A DNA stretch of 12,552 bases, taken from NCBI GenBank assembly GCA_026002695.1, contig BOCB01000049.1, positions 1 to 12,552 of the forward strand. Reading direction: 5' to 3'. The position numbers and the translations under genes are program-made. Numbering within the stretch: the stretch's first letter is position 1; every line of letters begins with the position of its first letter. Under the pieces are notes generated by a model. The model was not told the DNA's origin and made no database searches. It saw nothing but the letters and a program-made list of their open reading frames with translations. The DNA comes from Synergistales bacterium (lineage in GTDB: Bacteria > Synergistota > Synergistia > Synergistales > Synergistaceae). This document shows positions 7,178 through 12,552 of the stretch, one piece after another.

Positions 7178-8548
7178 GTGAAGGACGATAACGGCACGGC
7201 AAAGAGCGTCAGGCGGCTTTTCGGGACGGACGGGGTAAGAGACATAGCCAACAGAGGGGCTATGACGCCGGAGTTCGCCGCGTCGCTCGGAGCGGCGTTC
7301 GTCAAATTTTTGAAAAATCACGGAGCCTCGCGCCCGAGGATAGTTGTCGGCAAGGACACAAGGCGCTCCTGCTCCATGCTGGAGGCCGCCCTCGCGTCGG
7401 GAATGGCGTCCGAGGGCGCCGATGTGAAGCTGCTCGGAGTGTTCCCGACTCCGGGGGTGAGCTTCACGGCGAAAAAACACGGCTTCGACGGCGGGGCAGT
7501 CATAAGCGCGTCGCACAATCCGGCAGAGTACAACGGCATAAAATTCTTGGACAGCGGCGGCTGCAAACTCAGCGATGCCGACGAGGACGAAATTGCGTCG
7601 CATATCGAAGCCGGAGGCGGTGATCGGCCGACGGGCGCCGGCGTCGGCGTAATCGAGCCGTGCGGGGACGGCGCGGACTACGCGGCGTGGCTGCGCAAAT
7701 TGGCAGCCCCGCTTAGGGATTGCGGGCTGACGCTCGTCATAGACGCGGCGAACGGAGCCGCGCACCGCATCGCCGAGGAGGTCTTTTACGATTGGAGAGG
7801 GCATGTCTTCATTGAGGGCAACGTACCCGACGGCCTCAATATAAACGCTGGATGCGGCGTTATGCACATCGATAACATGGCCTCGTCCGTGAAGCGCCTC
7901 GGCGCGGACATAGGCATAGCTTACGACGGAGACGCGGACAGAGCGCTGCTGTGCGACTCGCTGGGACGCGTGATAGACGGCGACGTCATGCTCTGGGTAA
8001 TCGGGCTTTACCTCGAATCACAGGGCATCCTCGGCTCCGGAGTCGCCGCCACTGTGATGAGCAACATGGTCCTGGAGGAAAAGTTGGCGGCTCGCGGAAT
8101 AAAGACCTTCCGCTGTCCCGTAGGCGACAGGTACGTATTGGAGAAGATGAAAGAGACGGGGGCGGCCCTCGGCGGCGAGCAGTCCGGGCATATCATAGCG
8201 TCGAATTATACATCTACGGGAGACGGGCTGTGTACGGGCATACTCTTCCTGACGGCCTGCAAGAAGCTCTCACTGGATATTTCATCCCTGATCGACGACT
8301 TCCCGCGTTATCCGCAAATACTCCGCAACCTCAAAATATCGGATCAAGAGGCGGTAATGAACTCCCCTCACGTACACAAAGCTGTGGAGAACGCCGAAAA
8401 GTCCCTCGAGGGCAAAGGCCGCCTCCTCCTGCGCCCGTCAGGGACGGAACCGCTCATCAGAATATTCGTCGAGTCCCGGGACGAACGCCTGATGCATTCG
8501 GTCTGCGATGAAATAGAAGCCGCTGTATCAGTGTATGCCCAAAAATGA
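7178..8548 (+). CDS. glmM: Phosphoglucosamine mutase
   Basis: Interconverts glucosamine-6-phosphate and glucosamine-1-phosphate, feeding UDP-GlcNAc for peptidoglycan and, in diderms, lipopolysaccharide. The 456 residues match the family (about 445-455). Motifs in order: RRLFGTDGVRDIAN; the phosphoserine loop ISASHNP with S112; the metal loop DGDADR at 250-255; the sugar-binding loop GGEQSGHII; and the phosphate-binding LLRPSGTEPLIRIF near the C-terminus. The GTG start at 7178 lies 6 bases after the cdaR stop, in the conserved cdaA-cdaR-glmM order. In Firmicutes, GlmM binds and inhibits CdaA, so adjacency likely reflects physical regulation. Its last 21 bases are also the 3' end of the oppositely oriented EFR1 gene; no terminator separates them. 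Confidence 0.97.
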   Translation: MKDDNGTAKSVRRLFGTDGVRDIANRGAMTPEFAASLGAAFVKFLKNHGASRPRIVVGKDTRRSCSMLEAALASGMASEGADVKLLGVFPTPGVSFTAKKHGFDGGAVISASHNPAEYNGIKFLDSGGCKLSDADEDEIASHIEAGGGDRPTGAGVGVIEPCGDGADYAAWLRKLAAPLRDCGLTLVIDAANGAAHRIAEEVFYDWRGHVFIEGNVPDGLNINAGCGVMHIDNMASSVKRLGADIGIAYDGDADRALLCDSLGRVIDGDVMLWVIGLYLESQGILGSGVAATVMSNMVLEEKLAARGIKTFRCPVGDRYVLEKMKETGAALGGEQSGHIIASNYTSTGDGLCTGILFLTACKKLSLDISSLIDDFPRYPQILRNLKISDQEAVMNSPHVHKAVENAEKSLEGKGRLLLRPSGTEPLIRIFVESRDERLMHSVCDEIEAAVSVYAQK

Positions 8549-9319
8549 GAGCATGGATTCAATGCCGACTGCGCGATATTGAACCGACGGCTTCCCCGGA
8601 ACGCTTATCGCGCCGCTTGGACAAAACGCTACGCAGCGCTGGCACGACTCGCATCTTTCGCCGATTGCGGATTTGCCTCCGTCCATTCGTATATTTTGTT
8701 CAGGACAGAGCTTTTGGCACAGCCCGCAGCCGGCGCATCTTTCGGGATCAACGGCTATCGGGAACATGCCGTAAAAGAAATTCCACGGCTTCCGTCCGTG
8801 AGCAAGTCTAGCGGTAAATTTTGAAAGAATGGGCTTGCCATACGACCAGTTTGCCGACCCGTCCGAAAGCCGGCGGGCGAATTGTTTCACTGCCTCCCTG
8901 CCGTCCTTTTCGCGCTTTGAGTTTTCCTCGGTATTTATGATTTTATTTCCATAGTTGCCCGGCATTTTGACCAGGAGCGCGCCGAGAGGTTTGTATCCCT
9001 TGAGCTCCAATACTCTTCGGATAGGACCCTCCATGCCGCCTCCGGCTCCGCCCATCGTTGCGATAAAAAAAGCCTCTCGGCCGCCGCCGTCAGGCAGAGA
9101 ATCGATGAAGCGCCATGCCGAAGGATAGGTCGAAAAACAAGCGACAGGCACAGCCAAACCGAGCGCCGCGCCTTCCGGCAGCGGGACATTCCCTCGCTCC
9201 ACAGGCGCAACCGAGACATCCTTCCCGCCGTTCCTCAGCTCCTCCGCCAGTGCCTTCGCCATAAGCAGCGTGTTTCCCGTTCCCGTGAACACAGCCATGA
9301 CGATTTTTTCGCTTTTCAT
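8528..9319 (-). CDS. EFR1-type flavodoxin-ferredoxin fusion protein
   Basis: Predicted cytoplasmic electron carrier with two parts. The N-terminal flavodoxin-like domain has the FMN phosphate loop TGTGNT (residues 12-17), PVACFSTYPSAWRFID-type sequence and ATMGGAGGG. The C-terminal dicluster ferredoxin has two CxxCxxCxxxCP motifs (C195, C198, C201, C205 and C223, C226, C229, C233), expected to hold two [4Fe-4S] clusters. This is the EFR1 architecture, common in anaerobes; physiological partners are mostly unknown. I chose the ATG at 9319 (263 residues) because AAGGGG sits 10 bases upstream. A TTG at 9328 would add three residues but lies almost on the ribosome-binding site. The 5' region is built from a truncated PIN-toxin gene, and the 3' end overlaps glmM tail to tail by 21 bases. 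Confidence 0.92.
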   Translation of the reverse strand: MKSEKIVMAVFTGTGNTLLMAKALAEELRNGGKDVSVAPVERGNVPLPEGAALGLAVPVACFSTYPSAWRFIDSLPDGGGREAFFIATMGGAGGGMEGPIRRVLELKGYKPLGALLVKMPGNYGNKIINTEENSKREKDGREAVKQFARRLSDGSANWSYGKPILSKFTARLAHGRKPWNFFYGMFPIAVDPERCAGCGLCQKLCPEQNIRMDGGKSAIGERCESCQRCVAFCPSGAISVPGKPSVQYRAVGIESMLSFLGIH

Positions 9320-9335
9320 CGCTATCAATCCCCTT

Positions 9336-9398
9336 CAGCCGCCGCTTATCTTTATAAAATCTCAAGAACACGTTGCTGTCTGCAAAAATTTCTTCCAT
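9336..9398 (-). pseudogene. 5' remnant of a PIN-domain (VapC-like) toxin gene
   Basis: Reading leftward from the ATG at 9398 gives MEEIFADSNVFLRFYKDKR. This matches the first strand and helix of PIN ribonuclease toxins, including the first catalytic aspartate in the DSNVFLRF motif (DTNVxLR is usual). After about 15-20 codons PIN similarity ends. The frame runs on to 9090 only as an out-of-frame shadow of the EFR1 gene, with none of the later PIN acidic motifs. The ATG lies three bases after the stop that the upstream antitoxin would have in its restored frame, the classic tight antitoxin-toxin layout. I read this as a deletion remnant; the exact right-hand edge is approximate. Confidence 0.65.
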
Positions 9399-9427
9399 AA
9401 TTCAGGAATTCTCCATTACGTGCTCGG

Positions 9428-9643
9428 CTACGGCATGAACAAATAAGTCTTCGTCATCCTCAGGCCATTCCACCTTACCAAGGCACCCCCGTAAAGAAAA
9501 AAATCTGTGGGTTTCTTGCAAACAAAAGCACCATCCACCACGTCGCAATATATTTTATCGCCGCCTTGTATTGAAAGCGTTTCTCGAAACCGAAAGGGTA
9601 TCGTGATCTGTCCTTTTTCGGAAACAGTGATCAATTCCGACAT
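9428..9643 (-). CDS. AbrB/MazE/SpoVT-type antitoxin, probably frameshifted
   Basis: Small DNA-binding protein of the swapped-hairpin AbrB family, the usual antitoxin partner of PIN toxins. The core ITVSEKGQITIP...LSIQGGDKI occupies residues 5-31. The ATG at 9643 is chosen because AAGGAG (9653-9658) lies 9 bases upstream; longer versions from 9682 or 9700 lack such a site. The encoded 71-residue protein ends in a non-acidic tail (GALVRWNGLRMTKTYLFMP) atypical of antitoxins. One frame away, the DNA encodes GKVEWPEDDEDLFVHAV and on to a stop at 9402-9404. That is an acidic antitoxin-like tail ending three bases before the PIN toxin ATG. Adding one base, for example in the five-C run at 9486-9490 (five G on the coding strand), would restore an 80-residue protein. 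The toxin is gone, so a lost tail may carry no cost. The DNA-binding half looks intact and could still bind its operator. Confidence 0.75.
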   Translation of the reverse strand: MSELITVSEKGQITIPFRFRETLSIQGGDKIYCDVVDGAFVCKKPTDFFLYGGALVRWNGLRMTKTYLFMP

Positions 9644-9652
9644 TACAGTCAA

Positions 9653-9658
9653 CTCCTT
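9653..9658 (-). promoter_or_regulatory. Shine-Dalgarno deciding the antitoxin start
   Basis: AAGGAG on the minus strand, within AAGAAGGAG, stands 9 bases before the ATG at 9643. It favours that start over the in-frame ATG at 9682 or GTG at 9700. Confidence 0.7.
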
Positions 9659-9710
9659 CTTATTTTTCAAAAACAACGCCATGTTCGCTATTTTTACCAC
9701 ACTCCATAGT

Positions 9711-9732
9711 TTAGAATATAAAGTTATTCCAA
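9711..9732. promoter_or_regulatory. Inverted-repeat candidate operator over the antitoxin promoter
   Basis: TTAGAATA (9711-9718) and TATTCCAA (9725-9732) form an inverted repeat with 8-base arms, one mismatch and a 6-base centre. It covers the -10 box and half the spacer of the promoter at 9715-9743. AbrB-type antitoxins usually repress their own promoter through such palindromes, so this is a likely autoregulatory site; binding is not shown. Confidence 0.5.
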
Positions 9733-9743
9733 CTCTATGTCAA
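9715..9743 (-). promoter_or_regulatory. Sigma-70-type promoter for the antitoxin remnant
   Basis: On the minus strand TTGACA (9738-9743) is followed by a 17-base spacer and TATATT (9715-9720): a consensus -35, optimal spacing and a good -10. Transcription should start near 9708, about 65 bases before the antitoxin ATG. The -35 includes the TGA stop of the upstream DUF188 gene. Because the toxin is deleted, this promoter probably now also transcribes the EFR1 gene. Confidence 0.75.
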
Positions 9744-10189
9744 CATATATTTCCCATAGCGAGAGCCAGCAAATCCGAGAACGCGGCCTCGAATCGCTCG
9801 TCGTCGTCCTTTGTCCGCTTTGCCGGGCCCTTTGCGCGTCCGCCGCCGCGCCGGACTTTCTGCCCTATATATCTATCCATGAGCAATCCGTCGATATTCT
9901 CGTTCGTGTAAACAAGGCCGTTCTGATGTATTACCCGCGCGCCCTTGCCAAGCGCCATCGCGGCTAATCCGAAGTCCTGCGTGACGACTATATCGCCGCT
10001 TTGCAGCAGCCCCATGAGCGCGTAATCCACGCTGTCGGCCTGCTTGCTCACCGTGATTATCGTACCGTATCCGCCGCGCAGCTCATGCGATGTGTCGATG
10101 AGCATCGTTACGGGGATGCCGCGCCGTTTTGCGAGGCGGACAATAATCTCTTTTACGGGACACGCGTCCGCGTCGACAAGTATTTGCAT
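9740..10189 (-). CDS. YaiI/YqxD family protein (DUF188, PIN-like fold)
   Basis: Conserved bacterial protein of the UPF0178/DUF188 family, whose fold belongs to the PIN-like nuclease superfamily; its biochemical role is not established. The 149 residues match the family length. Signatures are ILVDADACPVK at the N-terminus (D6, D8), IDTSHEL, the ADSVDYAL acidic segment (D52, D55), DIVVTQDFGLAAMAL (D72), and the basic RRGGGRAKGPAKRTKDD run near residues 113-130. Its ATG is only three bases after the stop of the QueG-family gene, with tandem TAA stops between. I see no Shine-Dalgarno, so it is probably translated by coupling. It is unrelated in sequence to the PIN-toxin remnant just downstream, although both are PIN-like folds. 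Confidence 0.93.
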   Translation of the reverse strand: MQILVDADACPVKEIIVRLAKRRGIPVTMLIDTSHELRGGYGTIITVSKQADSVDYALMGLLQSGDIVVTQDFGLAAMALGKGARVIHQNGLVYTNENIDGLLMDRYIGQKVRRGGGRAKGPAKRTKDDDERFEAAFSDLLALAMGNIC

Positions 10190-10192
10190 TTA

Positions 10193-11248
10193 TTAAAGGA
10201 ACGTGCGGCCAATGGCCGCCCCTGCTCCGGCGGCCGCCTCCCTTACCCGTTCGTCCTCGTCGCGGAGCGCGAGCATAATAGTGTCCGCGTAGCGCTCCTC
10301 CCAATTATTCGCAATGGCGTTGAGCGCGTTGCGCTTCCACTTCCACATCTCATCCGGAGGGATGTACCAAAATTTCGCGGACAGGAGGTTCCGCAGAGAC
10401 GCGTAGTCCATCGCCACCAATTTTTCGAGCGAAATCTCCGCGCTCAACTCGGCGAGGCCGTTAAATTCCCTCTCTCCGGTCAGCTCGCCTTTATTGAACG
10501 GGCAGACGTCCTGACAGACGTCGCACCCGTAAATCCAGCCGCCTATTTCCGCGCCGTGCTCCTTGAACCCGGAATCCTCCCCCGCCTTATTGGTGAGGAA
10601 AGAAGCGCACTTGAAGGCGCTCATGGCGTAAGGCTCCGCCAATGAGCGCGTCGGACAATTCTTTACGCAGAGATTGCAGTTATCGGGACAGGGTGTATTG
10701 TTTAAGGGAGAGTGTATGTACTCCAGCTCTTCGCCGATCAAAAAAGCGTAAAGCGAGTAATAAGAGCCGTGGTCGCCGTAGAAGAAATTATTCCCGCGGA
10801 TAACGCCTATGCCGGCTTCCTTTGCGGCCCAGCGGCAGGCGGTTATTCCGTAATCATTGCCGGAAGCGGTTTGCAGGTGCAGCTCGTCAGTCATATATTT
10901 CTCGAACAGAGCGGTATCTCTGTAACCGTCGGAGCCGGCGTCCCGCCTCTCGTCGAAAAGATAGTGCTTCCCTATCATTCCGCCCAGGTTATCGGGGACG
11001 CGATAGACTCCGCATCGCCGCGAGCATATCACTATGGATTTTACCCACGGGCATTTCTCCGTCGGGTCGGCAAAGGGTATAAAGTTTCGCAGCATCGGCG
11101 CCGTCTCCGGGAAACGCGCCATCCGGGCGGCGAGCGCCTCTCCGTATCCCTTCATGGCGCTCACTCTTATTATCCCGCACCGCTCAAAGCCAAGAGCGGC
11201 GGCGCGCCTGACAATTTTCTCCGCGTACTTCGTACTATCAGCGCTCAT
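10193..11248 (-). CDS. QueG/COG1600-family double [4Fe-4S] protein, divergent (epoxyqueuosine reductase-like)
   Basis: The family type member, QueG, is a cobalamin-dependent reductase that completes queuosine in tRNA. This 351-residue protein has the family layout: an N-terminal cofactor domain, an Asp in NDYGITACRW (D132) where QueG has its catalytic Asp, two iron-sulfur motifs and a C-terminal HEAT-like tail (ALNAIANNWEERYADTIMLA and on). The cysteines are C187, C191, C194, C198, then C214, and C242, C245, C249 in YGCDVCQDVCPFN. Unlike canonical QueG, the first cluster is spaced CxxxCxxCxxxCP, and the GLGWIGKNT loop reads GIGVIRGNNFFY. It may therefore be a paralogue with another substrate. 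No queA, tgt or other queuosine gene is in the window. The start is the ATG at 11248, with no strong ribosome-binding site. Confidence 0.8.
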   Translation of the reverse strand: MSADSTKYAEKIVRRAAALGFERCGIIRVSAMKGYGEALAARMARFPETAPMLRNFIPFADPTEKCPWVKSIVICSRRCGVYRVPDNLGGMIGKHYLFDERRDAGSDGYRDTALFEKYMTDELHLQTASGNDYGITACRWAAKEAGIGVIRGNNFFYGDHGSYYSLYAFLIGEELEYIHSPLNNTPCPDNCNLCVKNCPTRSLAEPYAMSAFKCASFLTNKAGEDSGFKEHGAEIGGWIYGCDVCQDVCPFNKGELTGEREFNGLAELSAEISLEKLVAMDYASLRNLLSAKFWYIPPDEMWKWKRNALNAIANNWEERYADTIMLALRDEDERVREAAAGAGAAIGRTFL

Positions 11249-11309
11249 TATTTATCGCCCGTCCAATCTTAAAATAGATGTTGATTCCGAGAAGAGGGGC
11301 GCTCCCGCG
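11249..11309. other. Short intergenic gap between gltD and the QueG-family gene
   Basis: 61 bases with no gene. It contains GGGGCGCTCCC (11296-11306), the same 11 bases found in the loop region of the hairpin element before cdaA (5013-5023), but here only a 3-bp stem forms. There is no T-run, so I do not call a terminator; the two genes may be one transcript. Confidence 0.35.
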
Positions 11310-12552
11310 TTAAATCAAACTCGCGATCTTCCCCGTATTCTCCTCGTTCAGGTACCTGTCACAGGCTACCGCGGCGCTTCTTCCCTCTTTTATCGCCCAT
11401 ACCGCGAGCGACGGGCCTCTTCTCATGTCGCCGGCGGCGAAGACTGTAGGAAGGCTGCTCTTGTAACCCGCGTCGGCTGCCACGTTGCCTTTTTGGTCGA
11501 CGTCCAGCTGGAACTGATCTATGAGCGCTCGTTCCGGCCCGGTGAAACCCATCGCGGTTATCACCATGTCGGCGGGTATCTCGGATTCGCTGCCCGGATT
11601 CGGTTTCGGGACCATTCCGCCGCCCTCGCGCAGCCACTCGTCCTTCACCGTCACGGCTCCGTCGACCGCGCCTTTCTCGCCTTTTATGTCCTTGACGGTG
11701 GTCAAGTACTTTCTCGGATCAGCTCCGAAAAGTTCATGCGCCTCGCGCTGCCCGTAGTCGGTTCGCAGCGTCTTCGGCCACAGCGGCCAAGGATTGTCGG
11801 GGAGCCTATCCTCCGGCGGGGGCGGCAGTATCTCGAGCTGTACTACCCCGGAAGCCCTTTGTCTGATGGAAGTTCCGACACAGTCCGTCCCCGTATCCCC
11901 GCCGCCGACTACAACGACGTTCTTCCCTCCGGCGTCTATCTGCGACTCGTCCCGCGTCGCGCTGCCGAAAAGCCTCCTCGTTGACGCGGATAAAAACCGC
12001 ATCGCCGTGTACACGCCCTTCAAATCAGCTCCGCTCACGCCGAGCCTGCGTTCGTTCGTCGCGCCGCAGCAGAGCACTATCGCGTCAAAGTCGTTCATCA
12101 GCCTTATTACGGGTATATCGTGACCTATTTCGGTGTTCAGAACGAACCTGACGTTCTCCTCCGCCATGATTCTTATTCTGTCCTCGACAACGGATTTTTC
12201 GAGCTTCATATTGGGAATGCCGTAAGTCAGAAGCCCCCCGGCTCTGTCGGCGCGCTCGAAGACCGTAACTTCATTGCCGAGATGGTTCAGCATATCGGCG
12301 CAAGCGAGTCCGGCAGGACCCGAGCCGACCACCGCTACCTTTTTACCCGTGCGAACCCTCGGAACCTTCGCCCGAATCCTGCCGTTCTCCAGCATATAAT
12401 CGATAACGTACCGCTCGATATTCTTTATCGTAACCGGCAGTTCGTGCTCCCCCAGAGTACAGGAACCCTCGCATAAAGCAGGGCAGACCCGGGACGTGAA
12501 CTCCGGAAACGGATGCATCCGGGACAGGCGGTCGTAGGCGCCCTCTATATCC
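11310..12552 (-). CDS. gltD: Glutamate synthase small (beta) subunit or NADPH-dependent GltD-like oxidoreductase, N-terminus outside window
   Basis: FAD- and NADPH-binding subunit that passes electrons from NADPH to the large glutamate synthase subunit, or to a related partner. The frame stays open past the window end (DIEGAYDRLSR precedes the first in-window Met), so the gene continues upstream. About 413 of a typical 470 or so residues are present. Landmarks: the end of the N-terminal iron-sulfur motif, RVCPALCEGSC; the FAD fold VAVVGSGPAGLACAD; RAGGLLTYGIPNMKL, which is very characteristic of GltD; the NADPH fold VVVVGGGDTGTDC; ITAMGFTGPE; and the C-terminal FAD motif VFAAGDMRRGPSLAVWAI. 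GltD-like subunits also occur in other complexes, and gltB is not in view. It lies 61 bases upstream of the QueG-family gene, same strand. Confidence 0.93.
   Translation of the reverse strand, partial: DIEGAYDRLSRMHPFPEFTSRVCPALCEGSCTLGEHELPVTIKNIERYVIDYMLENGRIRAKVPRVRTGKKVAVVGSGPAGLACADMLNHLGNEVTVFERADRAGGLLTYGIPNMKLEKSVVEDRIRIMAEENVRFVLNTEIGHDIPVIRLMNDFDAIVLCCGATNERRLGVSGADLKGVYTAMRFLSASTRRLFGSATRDESQIDAGGKNVVVVGGGDTGTDCVGTSIRQRASGVVQLEILPPPPEDRLPDNPWPLWPKTLRTDYGQREAHELFGADPRKYLTTVKDIKGEKGAVDGAVTVKDEWLREGGGMVPKPNPGSESEIPADMVITAMGFTGPERALIDQFQLDVDQKGNVAADAGYKSSLPTVFAAGDMRRGPSLAVWAIKEGRSAAVACDRYLNEENTGKIASLI

Noticed and set aside
9090..9398. A complete 102-residue protein beginning with the PIN motif
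   Set aside because: Beyond about residue 20 the frame is an out-of-frame reading of the EFR1 gene and contains no further PIN motifs.
9644..9700. N-terminal extension of the antitoxin from GTG 9700 or ATG 9682
   Set aside because: There is no ribosome-binding site for those starts, whereas AAGGAG is correctly placed for the ATG at 9643, where family similarity begins.
11034..11984. Long plus-strand open frame (316 codons) across the QueG-family/gltD junction, and a similar one at 10001-10645
   Set aside because: Both run antisense to well-supported genes and their translations resemble no protein family.

Overview
The window is ordinary-looking bacterial chromosome: densely packed genes, few gaps, moderately high GC and heavy use of ATA and AGG codons. 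Nothing in it is phage, plasmid or transposon. The gene set (diderm-or-monoderm housekeeping genes, two ferredoxin-type redox proteins, a glutamate synthase small subunit) fits an anaerobe. The mix of high GC with ATA/AGG-rich codon use suggests something like Synergistota, but that is a weak inference with no 16S or marker tree behind it.

Plus-strand half (1-8548). The window opens inside the 3' end of a gene for a GGDEF-domain protein with a degenerate signature (1-531). A 163-base gap holds a nested, RNA-like fold (542-655). Then comes dnaE, the replicative DNA polymerase III alpha subunit with an apparently intact PHP proofreading site (695-4123). It overlaps by one base with nfo, endonuclease IV (4123-4968). 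A second GC-rich hairpin element (about 5003-5060) lies directly before the conserved trio cdaA (diadenylate cyclase), cdaR (YbbR-domain regulator) and glmM (phosphoglucosamine mutase). This trio couples c-di-AMP synthesis to production of cell-wall precursors. cdaA has a strong Shine-Dalgarno and N-terminal family homology, but no ATG, GTG or TTG where translation should begin; ATC at 5081 is the best candidate.

Minus-strand half (8528-12552). In transcription order: gltD (glutamate synthase small subunit, cut by the window end), a divergent QueG/COG1600-family iron-sulfur protein, a YaiI/YqxD (DUF188) protein, a decayed toxin-antitoxin locus, and an EFR1-type flavodoxin-ferredoxin. The last overlaps the end of glmM tail to tail. 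The toxin-antitoxin remnant is the most eventful spot. It has a near-consensus sigma-70 promoter overlapping a probable operator, and an AbrB-type antitoxin whose natural acidic tail lies in another frame, one base away. Of the PIN-domain (VapC-like) toxin only about the first 15-20 codons survive, fused into the start region of the EFR1 gene.

I see no tRNA, rRNA, CRISPR array or complete mobile element. The most checkable novelties are the probable ATC start of cdaA, the two related intergenic hairpin elements, and the eroded antitoxin/PIN locus. I do not see a convincing complete new multi-gene system.
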